From RPQJ01 sp963731105 (GTDB taxonomy: Bacteria > Pseudomonadota > Gammaproteobacteria > Steroidobacterales > Steroidobacteraceae): a DNA stretch of 64,000 bases. The notes beneath the pieces are model-generated. The model saw only the letters and a program-made list of their open reading frames with translations, was not told the DNA's origin and did not search any database. Positions 34,001 to 43,222 of the stretch are shown here, one piece after another (within the stretch, counting starts at the first letter, position 1; each line of letters opens with the position of its first letter). Location of the stretch: positions 248,001-312,000 of the forward strand of contig CAVSUM010000010.1 of the NCBI GenBank assembly GCA_963731105.1. Direction: 5' to 3'. The translations under genes were made by a program, and so were the position numbers.

Positions 34001-36197
34001 TCAGTAGATGTCCGCACCCTCGCGCAGGATCTTCGGCGTGACGAAGATCAACAGCTCGTCCTTGTTGTCGTCCTTGGACTTGCTGCGGAACATGAAGCCC
34101 AGGCCCGGCAGGTCGCCGAGGAACGGCACCTTGTTCACCGTCTCGCGGCGCTCGGTCTCGAGGATGCCGCCGAGCACCACGGTCTGGCCGTCGTTCACCA
34201 GCACCTGCGTGGTGATGTTGCGGGTATCGATGCTCGGCACGAAGCCGCCGGTCGCGCTCGCCACGTTCTGGCCGACGCTGTCCTTGCTGACCGTCAGGTC
34301 GAGGATGATGCGGTCGTCCGGCGTGATCTGCGGCGTGACCTTGAGGGCCAGCACGGCCTTCTTGAACTGCGTGGTCGTGGCGCCGCTCGAGGCCGACTCC
34401 TGGTACGGGATCTCCTGGCCCTGCTCGATGATCGCTTCCTTGCCGTTCGCCGTGATGACGCGCGGTGCGGAGACCACCTCGCCGCGACCCTCGTTCTGCG
34501 CTGCCGTGATCTCGAGGTCGACGACGTAGTCGGAGTCGAGCAGCGTCATGGCCAGCCGGCCGGCCGGGTTGGCGATCGGCAGGTTGACCATGTAGCGATC
34601 CGGCACCGGTGATGTCGCAACCCGGTTGCCGTCGATGCCGACGCCGCCCGGGCCGTTGGGGGAGATGATCGGGCCGCGGCTCTGGTCGGCGGAGTTGAGG
34701 CCCTTCGAACCGAGCCACATCAGGCCGTCGTTGCTGCCGTAGTTGCCGACGAACGCGCCGCCGAAGCGCACGCCGAGCTCGCGGCTGAAATCGTCGTTGA
34801 CGATGACGATGCGCGCCTCGATCAGGACCTGCCGCACCGGGATGTCGAGCGTCGACACCAGGCGGCGGATGTCCGCCAGCCGCTCGGCGGTGTCCTGCAG
34901 CAGCAGGGTGTTGGTGCGCTCGTCGATCGAGATGCTGCCGCGGTCGGAGAGCAGCGAGGACTTGCCCTGCGAGCGGATCAGCGCCGCGAGGTCGGAGGCC
35001 TTGGCGTAGTTGATCTGCAGGTACTCGGTGCGCACCGGCGACAATTCAGTCATCGCCTTCTGCGACTCGAGCAGCTGCTTCTCGCGCGCGGCCAGCTCCT
35101 CGGACGGCGCGACGTAGATGACGTTGCCCTCCTGGCGCTTGTCGAGACCCTTGGTGCGCAGCACGATGTCGAGCGCCTGGTCCCAGGGGACGTTCTGCAG
35201 GCGCAGCGTGACGTTGCCCTGCACGGAGTCGCTCACCACGATGTTCTGCCCGCTGGTCTCGGCGAGCAGCTGCAGCACGGCGCGGGTCTCGATGTCCTGG
35301 AAGTTGAGCGTCAGCCGCTCGCCCTTGTATTCCCTCTTCGACGGGTCGACGACGGCGGCCTTCGGGCGCGGCCGCAGCTCGAGCACGTAGTCGCGGTCGG
35401 ACTGGTAGGCCAGCTGCTCGAAATCACCGGTGGCGGACACCACGATGCGCGCGCCGCCCGGCGCACGCTGCACGTCGAACGAGCTGACCGGCGTGGCGAA
35501 GTCGACCACGTCGAAGCGACGCGCCTGGTCGGCGGCGACGCCGGTGCGCGGGAAGTCGACCACGATGCGGCCGCCCTCCTGCTTCAGGCTCGCCTGCGTG
35601 CGCGCATCGGTGGTGCGCACGAGGATCCGGCCAGCGCCGTCGGTACCGCGCCGGAAATCCACCTTCTCGATCATGGAGCCGCCGGCCGCCGCAGCCGCGG
35701 TCGACGTGGGGGTGGCCGACACAGCGCCCGCGGGCGCTGCAGCGCGCGCCGCCCCGGCGCCCGCACCGAGCGTCACGAACACGGTGTTGCCCGACACCCG
35801 GGTCTGGTACGGCATGCAACTGGTCGAGGTTGAACACGAGGCGCGTGCGGCCCGAGGCCTCGGCCGCGACGATCGTGTCCACGCCGCCCGCATTCACGTC
35901 GATGCGGCGCGATTCGAGGCCGATGCTCGTGGCCGGCAGGTCGACCGCGAGGCGCGCCGGGTTGTCGATGGTGAAGGTCACCGGCTGCGGCGCGGGGCCG
36001 TCGAGCACCAGCCGCACCTCCAGCTGGTCGCCGGGCTGCGGGAACAGCTCGACCTTCTCGAGTCGGGTGGCCGCCTGCGCGAGCGCAGCCTGTGCGACCA
36101 ACGTGGCCAACCCGGCCAGCGCGACGGAGCCCAGCCGGCGCAGTGCCCCGGACGGGCCTCCGCGGCGGTGGATCGTGTGCAACGAAGCAGCGGTCAT
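34001..36197 (-). CDS. pilQ: Type IV pilus secretin PilQ, frameshifted
   Basis: This is the outer-membrane secretin through which type IV pili exit. A signal peptide and first AMIN domain ('RLEKVELFPQPGDQLEVRLV') are followed by a frame break near 35815, after 'LVFNLDQL'. The next frame continues 'MPYQTRVSGNTVFVTLG', a second AMIN domain ('IEKVDFRRGTDGAGRILVRT'), the STN/N0 region ('LNFQDIETRAVLQLLAETSG'), N1 and the secretin core ('VPFLGDLPGLGFMFRSK', 'DELLIFVTPKIL'). Restored length is about 731 residues. It is the last gene of the pilMNOPQ operon and is followed by a terminator. Confidence 0.92.
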
Positions 36198-36216
36198 GCT
36201 CTGGTCTCCTTGGAGA

Positions 36217-36726
36217 TCATTCGCTCAGCGCAAGTGCGGCGGGCCGCTCGACGAAGCCGCCCATGCCGTCCGGGACGATCTCGATGAGCGAGATCTTGCC
36301 TTCCTCGATGGCCGTGATGCGGCCGTCGCTCTGGCCGAGATGGTTGCCGGGCAGCACCCGGTGAACCAGCCCGTCCTTCGTCTGTACCAGGCCGTAGTTG
36401 CGTCCGCCGAGACGCAGCGTGCCCACCATGCGCAGCGTGTCGAGCGAGAACTGCTCGAGGAACTCGCGCGGGCGGTTGGCGTCGGGACGCAAGGCGTTCG
36501 GGCCGGCCAGGGACGCGGGCACGCCGGCCTCGAAGGGCGAGCGCTGGTCCTGCGCGGCGTACGCGAACGTCTCGTACGGCTTCACCTCCGGCAGCGGCTC
36601 GATGCGCCCGCCGGGCCGGCTCTTGATCTCCGCGATCTTGGCGCGGAGCTCGTCGGTGTCGTCGGCGCAGCCCGCGAGTACCGCGAGTACCGCGGCGGCG
36701 AGGGCGATGCGCTGGGTGGTTCTCAT
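36217..36726 (-). CDS. pilP: Type IV pilus inner-membrane lipoprotein PilP
   Basis: A lipoprotein with lipobox 'LAVLAGCADD', then 'RSPFEAGVPASL' and the C-terminal beta domain 'MVGTLRLGGRNYGLVQTKDG' and 'RVLPGNHLGQSDGRITAIEE' that binds the PilQ periplasmic domains. The ATG at 36726 overlaps the pilO stop (ATGA). Length (169 residues) is normal. Confidence 0.94.
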   Translation of the reverse strand: MRTTQRIALAAAVLAVLAGCADDTDELRAKIAEIKSRPGGRIEPLPEVKPYETFAYAAQDQRSPFEAGVPASLAGPNALRPDANRPREFLEQFSLDTLRMVGTLRLGGRNYGLVQTKDGLVHRVLPGNHLGQSDGRITAIEEGKISLIEIVPDGMGGFVERPAALALSE

Positions 36727-37437
36727 GTGCAAGGGTCGTCCGCCATGGCTGCCTCAGCCTGGACCGCGGGCTTCTTCTTGCCCTTCTGGTCGCCTGCATT
36801 CGGCGGAGCCTGCTCTTCCTCGTCGAGGTAGCGGTAGGTCTTCGCCGTGACGTTCAGCGTCAGGTCACCGGGTACTCCTCCACCGCCGCCACGGACGGCA
36901 CCCGCCGGCACGATCTCGATGTCATGCAGCGTGACGATGCGCGGCAGCGCCGCGATGCCGCTCGACGAAGTTGCCCATCTCGTGGTAGTTGCCCACCAGG
37001 CGGATGGCGATCGGCAGCTCGGCGTAGAAGTCCTTGCGGTTCTCGCCCTGCGGCTGGAACAGCTTCTCCTCGAGGCCCGAGGCGAGCCCGGTCTGCGAGA
37101 TGTCCACCAGCAGGTTCGGCACCTCGGTCTTGTTCGGCAGCTGGCGCAGCATGGCGCCGAACGACTTCTCCATCTCGGCGAGCTGGTCCTTGTAGGCCTG
37201 CAGGTTGGCGGCCTTGCGCGCCTTGGTCTCGAGCGTGTTCCACAGCTCGGTCTCCTTGGCGCGGGCCTCGAGCAGCTCGGGACGCTTGGCCTTCCAGACG
37301 AAGTACCAGTAGCCCGCCGAAGCGGCGAACAGGAACAGCAGCACGACCGTGCCGACCCGCACCCCGAGCGGCCAGCGACCCGGGTCGTTCGGGTCGAGGT
37401 TGCGCAGCTGGTCGAGCAGTTGCTGGAGTTTCTTCAT
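36723..37437 (-). CDS. pilO: Type IV pilus alignment protein PilO, frameshifted
   Basis: An inner-membrane protein with one span ('VGTVVLLFLFAASAGYWYFV'), a coiled coil ('ELWNTLETKARKAANLQAYK') and a ferredoxin-like periplasmic domain. The frame breaks near 36967, after 'YHEMGNFV'. 'SGIAALPRIVTLHDIEI' and the tail 'VPGDLTLNVTAKTYRYLDEE' lie in the next frame and end at the TGA overlapping pilP. PilO pairs with PilN to form the alignment complex between PilM and PilQ. Confidence 0.9.
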
Positions 37438-38018
37438 TTGGCGGCCACCGTCTTGGCGTCGGCCGATTCTTCGGCCGGCACGCGGCTACGCTGGTTGGCG
37501 AACAGCGTGAAGTCGGAGCTGCCCTCGCCGGCGCCGGTGCGCTGCACGATCTGCAGCGACGGGTCGGCCAGCCATTCCGAGCTGTCGATGTTGCGCATGA
37601 ATGCCGACACGCGCGTGCTCGACTGCGCCACGCCGCGGATCTCGAAGCGCGTGCCGTTCTGCTTCAGGTAGGTGAGATAGACGCCCTCGGGCAGGATGCG
37701 CACGACCTCGTCGAACACATGCACGATCTCGGGCCGGCTGCGCTGCAGCGTCTCGATGATCTCCATGCGCGCGAGCAGCGCCTGCTTCTGCTTCTCGAGG
37801 CCGAGGATCTCCTGGATCTGCTTGTCCAGCTCGGAGATCTCGTCGCTGATGATGCGGTTGCGCTCGTCCTGGTGCTCGATCGCGGCGCTCATCTGCCAGC
37901 GGCCGATCAGCGTCACCAGGGCCGCCGTGGCGATCGCCGCGCCGATCGACAGGATGAATTCCTGGCGCTTGCGCTTGCGCTCCGCCTCGCGCCACGGCAG
38001 CAGGTTGATTCTCGGCAT
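37434..38018 (-). CDS. pilN: Type IV pilus alignment protein PilN
   Basis: 194 residues. The N-terminus 'MPRINLLPWREAERKRKRQE' carries the INLLPWR motif that binds PilM. It is followed by one span ('FILSIGAAIATAALVTLIG'), a coiled coil and a periplasmic domain ('GVYLTYLKQNGTRFEIRGVA'). The stop overlaps the pilO start (ATGA), and the start overlaps the pilM stop (TAATG). Confidence 0.95.
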   Translation of the reverse strand: MPRINLLPWREAERKRKRQEFILSIGAAIATAALVTLIGRWQMSAAIEHQDERNRIISDEISELDKQIQEILGLEKQKQALLARMEIIETLQRSRPEIVHVFDEVVRILPEGVYLTYLKQNGTRFEIRGVAQSSTRVSAFMRNIDSSEWLADPSLQIVQRTGAGEGSSDFTLFANQRSRVPAEESADAKTVAAK

Positions 38019-39079
38019 TAGTCGAAGCTCCTCAGCGCCAGACCGCAGGCCGTGAGCAGCGCGGTCGCGTCCTTCTTCACGCCCTGCGCGAGGGCGCGCG
38101 TCGAGATCTTCATCTGCCCGAGCGGGTCGCCGCGCTCGGCGGGTATGCCGACCCGGCTCGCGATCACGTCCGCCACGCCCGGGATGTTGGCGCAGCCGCC
38201 GCAGATCAGGATCTGCTCGGGCTGCTCGCGGCCGCTGCCGGAGGCGAGGTAGAACTGCAGCGAGCGGCTCACCTGCTGGCACATGTCGTCGATGAAGGGA
38301 TCGAGCACCTCGGCCTGGTAGTTGGCCGGCAGGCCGCCTTCCTTCTTGGCGCGCCCGGCCTCCTCCATCGAGAGCCCGTAGGTGCGCATGATCTCCTCGG
38401 TCAGCTGCTGGCCGCCGAAGGCGAAGTCGCGGGTGTAGGTGACCTTGAGGTCGCGCAGCACCGAGAAAGTGGTGCTGCTCGCGCCGAAGTCCATGACGGC
38501 GATGTTGCGGTCCATGCCGCCGTCGGGCATCTGGTGCGTCAGCAGGCGGCAGGCGTTTTCGAGCGCGAACGCCTCGACGTCGACGATGCGTGCCGTGAGC
38601 CCGGCGGACTGCACCGACGCCTGGCGCTGCTCGACGTTCTCCGAGCGCGTGGCCACCAGCAGCACGTCGAGCATGTCGGGGTCCTTCTCGGACGGCCCGA
38701 TCACCTCGAAGTCGAAGCTCACCTCTTCCATCGGGAAGGGGATGTACTGGTCGGCCTGCATCTCGACCTGCGACTCGAGCTCGGCCTCGCGCAGGTTGCG
38801 CGGCATCTGGATGATCTTGGTGATCGCGGCGTCGCCGCTGATCGCGACCGCGCATTCCTTGCTGCGCGCGCCGGCGCGCTTCACCGCGCGGCGCACGGCT
38901 TCGCCGACGGCCTGCGCGTCCACGATCGCCTTCTCGTTGATCGCGTTCGGCGGTGACGGCTCGGCGGCATACGACTCGACGCGATAGCCATCGCCGCTGC
39001 GCGACAGCTCGATCAGCTTGATCGAGGAGGTCGTGATGTCGAGTCCGATGACCGGTCGTGACCTGCGCTGGAACAACAC
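38018..39079 (-). CDS. pilM: Type IV pilus assembly ATPase-like protein PilM
   Basis: An actin-like (FtsA-fold) cytoplasmic protein of 353 residues: 'VIGLDITTSSIKLIELSRSG', 'AVMDFGASSTTFSVLRDLKV' and 'ILICGGCANIPGVADVIASR' are its nucleotide-binding segments. It is the first gene of pilMNOPQ. It is divergent from mrcA across 376 bp, an arrangement conserved in many gammaproteobacteria. Confidence 0.95.
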   Translation of the reverse strand: MLFQRRSRPVIGLDITTSSIKLIELSRSGDGYRVESYAAEPSPPNAINEKAIVDAQAVGEAVRRAVKRAGARSKECAVAISGDAAITKIIQMPRNLREAELESQVEMQADQYIPFPMEEVSFDFEVIGPSEKDPDMLDVLLVATRSENVEQRQASVQSAGLTARIVDVEAFALENACRLLTHQMPDGGMDRNIAVMDFGASSTTFSVLRDLKVTYTRDFAFGGQQLTEEIMRTYGLSMEEAGRAKKEGGLPANYQAEVLDPFIDDMCQQVSRSLQFYLASGSGREQPEQILICGGCANIPGVADVIASRVGIPAERGDPLGQMKISTRALAQGVKKDATALLTACGLALRSFD

Positions 39080-39455
39080 GTAGTGAGTCCTTCTAGTTCA
39101 AGAGGTTGCGCAGTGATCGTGGAGTGGTTTCCAAGTCCCCCGGCCACTATATATCAGGGTCAGGTCAAATAGAATTGTGAGCGACCTAGCAATTTGCGCC
39201 TCGAGCCCCATGCGCCCCCCTCGGCTGTGCCGGGTTCTGGTAACAGTTCGGCAAGGGCAGCGCAGCCGTCGCGGCAGTTCCCGGGGACCCGCGGGGCGCG
39301 TTTCGCGTGACGGTCCGCACGTCGCTGCGTGACGGACTCGAACGCGGTGACCCCGTCCGGACCGGCAACCCCGCTGTCCTTGGCCCGCTGGCCCGAGGAT
39401 CGGTGGCTTTGCGTCCTCACCTTTCGATGAGTTTGCCCTTGTTTCGCGAGCTACT
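39080..39455. other. Intergenic region between pilM and mrcA
   Basis: This 376-bp divergent promoter region contains no convincing gene. A relatively AT-rich segment at 39145-39200 includes 'TATATATCAGGGTCAGGTCA' and the imperfect dyad AATTG...CAATT, and is the likely location of the pilM promoter. The GC-rich remainder shows only spurious short frames. The phrase around 39160-39195 resembles repetitive intergenic sequences of other genomes, but I see only one copy here. Confidence 0.5.
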
Positions 39456-41879
39456 ATGCACAAGCGCCGCGGGAGCGGCAAGGACTGGGTCGCAGATTTG
39501 AGCACTGGAAAATTCGCCGCGGGACTGCTCGTGACCGCGCTCACGATTGCGCTCGCGCTCGCCGGACTGGTGGTGCTCGGGTTTGCCGGCGCCTACCAGT
39601 TCCTCGAGCCGGACATCCCCGAGGCGGCCGAGCTGCGCGACCTGCGCACCCAGATGCCGCTCGCCGTGTACTCGCTCGACGGCAAGCTGATCGCGCAGAT
39701 CGGCGAGCAGCGCCGGCTGCCCGTGGAGTGGCAGGACCTGCCGCCGCGGCTGGTGGACGCGTTCCTGGCGGCCGAGGACGACCGGTTCTTCGAGCACCCC
39801 GGCGTCGACTGGCGGAGCCTGGTGCGCGCCGCAGCCAGCAACGTCTCGGCGGGCGGCGTGCGCGAGGGCGGCGGCACGATCACCATGCAGCTCGCGCGCA
39901 ACACGGTGCTCACCTCGGAGCGCACGCTGCGGCGCAAGCTGAAGGAAGTGTTCCTGGCGCTGCGCCTGGAGCGCGAGTTCACCAAGCAGGAGATCCTCAC
40001 CCAGTACCTGAACCGGATCTTCCTCGGCCAGCGCGCCTATGGCGTCGGTGCCGCGGCGCAGGTGTACTTCGACAAGCGGCCGGCCGAGCTCAACCTCGCC
40101 GAGGCTGCGCTCATTGCCGGCTTGCCGCGCTCGCCGTCGCTCGACAACCCGGTCGCGAGCCTGCAGCGGGCGCGCGACCGTCGCGCCTACGTGCTGCGTC
40201 GCATGCTCGAGACGGGCAAGGTCACGCAGGCGGAGCACGACGCGGCAGCGGCCGAGCCAATCGTCGCGCGGACCTACGGCCCGATGGTCGAGCTGGATGC
40301 ACCGTTCATCGCGGAAATGGCCCGCCTCGAGATGGTGCGCATGCACGGCGACGCCGCGTTGAACAGCGGCTTCCAGGTCACCACCACGGTCGACAGCCGG
40401 CTGCAGGCCGCGGCCGATGCAGCGGCACGCCGCACCCTGCTCGAGTACGACCGACGGCACGGCTACCGAGGCCCCGCAGCCCTGCTCGATGCGGCGGTGC
40501 TCGGCGATGCTGCGGCGCTCGAGGCGGCCCTGCGCGAGTACCCGGCGCGCGGCGGCCTGGTGAGCGGCCTCGTCGAGTCGGTCGCCGAGCGCAGCGCGAT
40601 CGTACGCCGACGCGACGGCACGTCCGTCGAGCTCGGCTGGGAGGACATGTCGTGGGCACGCGCAGCGCTGCCCGACGACGGGCTCGGTGCGGCACCGCGC
40701 ACGGCGCGCGAGGTGCTGGCGCGCGGGCAGGTGGTGTACCTCGAGCCGCTGCCGGAGGGCCGGCACCGCCTCGCGCAGCTGCCGGTCGTGGCGGGGGCAC
40801 TGGTGGCGATCGCGCCGCGCGACGGTGCGATCATCGCGTTGTCCGGCGGCTTCGACTTCCGGGCGAGCAAATACAACCGCGCGGTCCAGGCGCGACGCCA
40901 GCCGGGCTCGGCCTTCAAGCCGTTCGTCTACTCCGCGGCCCTGGAGCGGGGCTTCACGCCGGCGAGCCTGATCAACGACGCGCCGATCGTCCTGCCGGGC
41001 GGCGCCGGCGTCGAGGAATGGCGGCCGCAGAACATCAACAAGCGCTTCTACGGCCCGACCACGGTCCGCGAGGGCCTGGTGCGCTCGCAGAACCTCGTGT
41101 CGATCCGCCTGCTGCGCGCCAGCGGCCTCGGGCCGGCGCTGCGCCACATCGGCGCGTTCGGCTTCGGGCGCGAGGCGCTGCCGCCGAACCTGACGCTCGC
41201 GCTCGGCACCGGCCAGGTCACGCCGCTCGAGATGACGCGCGGCTTCGCGGTGTTCGCGAACGGCGGCTTCCTCGTGACGCCGCACGTGATCCAGCGCGTC
41301 GCCGACGTCGATGGCAAGGAGCTATTCGTGTCCGACGCGCCCGTGGCGTGCGGCGACGACTGCGCGGGTACCGCGGCCGCGCCGCAGGCGATTTCGCCCG
41401 CCAATGCATTCGTCATGACCGAGATGATGAGCGACGTCGTCCAGCGCGGCACGGCGCAGGGCGCCAAGGTCCTGGGCCGCAAGGATCTCGCCGGCAAGAC
41501 CGGCACCACCAATGATCGGCGTGATGCCTGGTTCGTCGGCTTCAATGCGGACGTCGTCGCCGCAGCCTGGGTCGGCTTCGACCAGGAGCGTTCCCTCGGC
41601 GAAGAGGAACAGGGCGGCCGCACGGCGCTGCCGATGTGGGTCCATTTCATGGCGGAAGCGCTGCGCGACCGTCCCGAGCACCGGCTGCCGGAGCCGGCCG
41701 GGGTGGTGCGCATGTGGGTGAACCGCAGCAGCGGCCGGCCGACGACTGCAGGCTCCGGTGGCGCGATTTTCGAATCGTTCCTCGAGCAGTACGTCCCGCA
41801 GGCCGGAGGATCGGTCGCGAGCGACGAGGTCGGCGCGGAAAGCGTCGAACCCGCGGACTCCGGCGATTCGCTGTTCTGA
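39456..41879 (+). CDS. mrcA: Penicillin-binding protein 1A (bifunctional peptidoglycan synthase)
   Basis: 807 residues. One membrane span ('LALAGLVVLGFAGAYQFL') precedes the GT51 glycosyltransferase with catalytic Glu in 'FLAAEDDRFFEHPGVDWRSL' and 'EGGGTITMQLARN'. The transpeptidase has SxxK as 'PGSAFKPF', SxN as 'VRSQNLVS' and KTG as 'LAGKTGTTNDRRDAWF'. An OB-like insertion (residues about 330-450) lies between the two, as in PBP1a. It polymerises and crosslinks peptidoglycan. Confidence 0.95.
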   Translation: MHKRRGSGKDWVADLSTGKFAAGLLVTALTIALALAGLVVLGFAGAYQFLEPDIPEAAELRDLRTQMPLAVYSLDGKLIAQIGEQRRLPVEWQDLPPRLVDAFLAAEDDRFFEHPGVDWRSLVRAAASNVSAGGVREGGGTITMQLARNTVLTSERTLRRKLKEVFLALRLEREFTKQEILTQYLNRIFLGQRAYGVGAAAQVYFDKRPAELNLAEAALIAGLPRSPSLDNPVASLQRARDRRAYVLRRMLETGKVTQAEHDAAAAEPIVARTYGPMVELDAPFIAEMARLEMVRMHGDAALNSGFQVTTTVDSRLQAAADAAARRTLLEYDRRHGYRGPAALLDAAVLGDAAALEAALREYPARGGLVSGLVESVAERSAIVRRRDGTSVELGWEDMSWARAALPDDGLGAAPRTAREVLARGQVVYLEPLPEGRHRLAQLPVVAGALVAIAPRDGAIIALSGGFDFRASKYNRAVQARRQPGSAFKPFVYSAALERGFTPASLINDAPIVLPGGAGVEEWRPQNINKRFYGPTTVREGLVRSQNLVSIRLLRASGLGPALRHIGAFGFGREALPPNLTLALGTGQVTPLEMTRGFAVFANGGFLVTPHVIQRVADVDGKELFVSDAPVACGDDCAGTAAAPQAISPANAFVMTEMMSDVVQRGTAQGAKVLGRKDLAGKTGTTNDRRDAWFVGFNADVVAAAWVGFDQERSLGEEEQGGRTALPMWVHFMAEALRDRPEHRLPEPAGVVRMWVNRSSGRPTTAGSGGAIFESFLEQYVPQAGGSVASDEVGAESVEPADSGDSLF

Positions 41880-41899
41880 GGTACGATCCCAGGCGAGCC

Positions 41900-42502
41900 A
41901 TGAGCCGACGACCCAACCCGCGCGCCGACCTGCTGCGCCAGGCCGTGGCCGAAGAGGCCGCGCGCATCATGCGCGAGCAGGGCGTGGACGACTTCCTGCA
42001 GGCCAAGCGCAAGGCGGCCGACCGCCTCGGGGTCACGGACGCCTCGATCCTGCCGCGCAACACGGAGGTCGAGGCGGCACTCGTCGCCCACCAGCGCCTG
42101 TTCGCAGCCGACCGGCACGAGGCCAGCCTCGTTGCGCTGCGCCGCTCCGCGCTCGAGGCGATGCGGCTGATGGCGGACTTCCAGCCGCGCCTGGTCGGCC
42201 CGGTGCTGACGGGCACTGCGTCGCCGCACTCGGAGATCACCCTGCACCTGTTCTCGGAAATCCCGGAGGCGGTGTCGCTCAGGCTCGAGGAGCGCGGCGT
42301 GCCGCACGAGGTGCTCGAGCGGCGCCTGCGCTACGAACGCGATCGCACGGTGAATTACCCGGCGCTGCGCTTCGTCGCAGGGCGGCAGACGGTGGATGCG
42401 GTGGTGTTCCCGCTCGACGGGATCCGGCAGGCGCCGTCGAGCCCGGTCGACGGCAAGCCTATGCGGCGCGCCAGCGTCGCGGAGGTCGAGGCGCTGCTTT
42501 AG
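41900..42502 (+). CDS. Conserved unknown protein (nucleotidyltransferase-like), downstream of mrcA
   Basis: 200 residues, starting 20 bp after mrcA. The first half is helical ('LLRQAVAEEAARIMREQGVD'). The second half contains 'LVGPVLTGTASPHSEITLHL' and 'RQAPSSPVDGKPMRRASVAE', conserved in uncharacterised gammaproteobacterial proteins. The 'GTASPHSEI' turn followed by a hydrophobic strand resembles a minimal nucleotidyltransferase core, but the usual GS...DxD motif is not clear, so no activity is assigned. Confidence 0.75.
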   Translation: MSRRPNPRADLLRQAVAEEAARIMREQGVDDFLQAKRKAADRLGVTDASILPRNTEVEAALVAHQRLFAADRHEASLVALRRSALEAMRLMADFQPRLVGPVLTGTASPHSEITLHLFSEIPEAVSLRLEERGVPHEVLERRLRYERDRTVNYPALRFVAGRQTVDAVVFPLDGIRQAPSSPVDGKPMRRASVAEVEALL

Positions 42503-42868
42503 CGTCGCGCCTGGCGTTTCTGCACTGCCATCGCTGACGCGCCGCCCTGATCACGGGGCCTTATCGCGGCCGCGTCTCCGGTTCGGAGGTCATGCGCGGG
42601 ACCGCCGTGAACACATCCTTGTGGGCTTCGGGCGCGGCGTCCATGCCGCGCACGATCCCGCGCATGACCTCCGAACCGAAGTCACGGCCGCTCAGTTGCG
42701 TTGATTCGCGTTGGTTGCGCTGACGCGCTGCGCGCTGGCTGCATCTGGCCGATCTTCCCCGTCCGCGAATGACCGCTACGCCATCGGGTCGTCGGCCGCT
42801 CGACAGGTCATCACCCTCGTGCTGAAGTGATTGAGCGTCGACTCTCTCCGCCACTCAGGACTCGCATC
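42503..42868. other. Intergenic region carrying a hairpin repeat
   Basis: 366 bp without a supportable gene. The left half is occupied by the hairpin element at 42579-42678. The remainder (42680-42868) is featureless apart from the leader of the zinc-ribbon gene. Confidence 0.6.
42579..42678. repeat. Hairpin element, copy A (conserved 54-bp loop, private stem)
   Basis: Perfect 23-bp arms, 42579-42601 and 42656-42678, enclose a 54-bp loop containing GTGGGCTTCGGGCGCGG and GTCCATGCCGCGC. The same 54-bp loop, with about five substitutions and identical length, occurs in reverse orientation at 52129-52182. There its arms are a different sequence but again self-complementary. Confidence 0.85.
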
Positions 42869-43222
42869 ATGACCAACCCGCAATTGCGGTGCCCGCGCTC
42901 GCCGTTCCCTCTGACCCGGCTGCGGATCGGCGGCATCGATACCGACGTGTGCGAAGACTGTGGCGGCCTGTGGCTCGATCGAGCTGAACTCACCCGCTTC
43001 GATGATCCGAGCAGCGTGTTCGGTGACGCCCTCGTGGCCCATCTCAAGCAGTTCCCGCCAACCCTGCTTGACCACTCGATCCGCCTGACCTGCCCGCGCC
43101 ATCCCGAGGTGGTGATGCTGCGCCGCAGGTTCTCTGCCACGGCCCCGGTCGAGATCGACGAGTGCCCGGAGTGCGGTGGCATCTGGCTCGACACCGACGA
43201 GCTGGCGCAGATCCGCCGCTGA
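42869..43222 (+). CDS. TFIIB-type zinc-ribbon protein (two degenerate ribbons)
   Basis: 117 residues with two copies of the zf-TFIIB pattern, ending 'VCEDCGGLWLDRAEL' and 'ECPECGGIWLDTDEL'. In each copy the second CxxC is intact, but the first is altered ('RCPRSPF' and 'TCPRHPE', CxxS and CxxH), so zinc binding may be partial or use His. Such small proteins are common in proteobacteria and have no assigned role. It is isolated between a repeat and the HAF pseudogene. Confidence 0.75.
   Translation: MTNPQLRCPRSPFPLTRLRIGGIDTDVCEDCGGLWLDRAELTRFDDPSSVFGDALVAHLKQFPPTLLDHSIRLTCPRHPEVVMLRRRFSATAPVEIDECPECGGIWLDTDELAQIRR

Noticed and set aside
39330..39400. Possible tRNA-like segment ('GGACTCGAACGCGGTGAC')
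   Set aside because: It contains a T-loop-like string, but no acceptor, anticodon or D-arm pairing could be assembled around it.
39417..41285. A long minus-strand frame over mrcA
   Set aside because: It is a shadow of the PBP1A gene, with no signal or domain and skewed composition.
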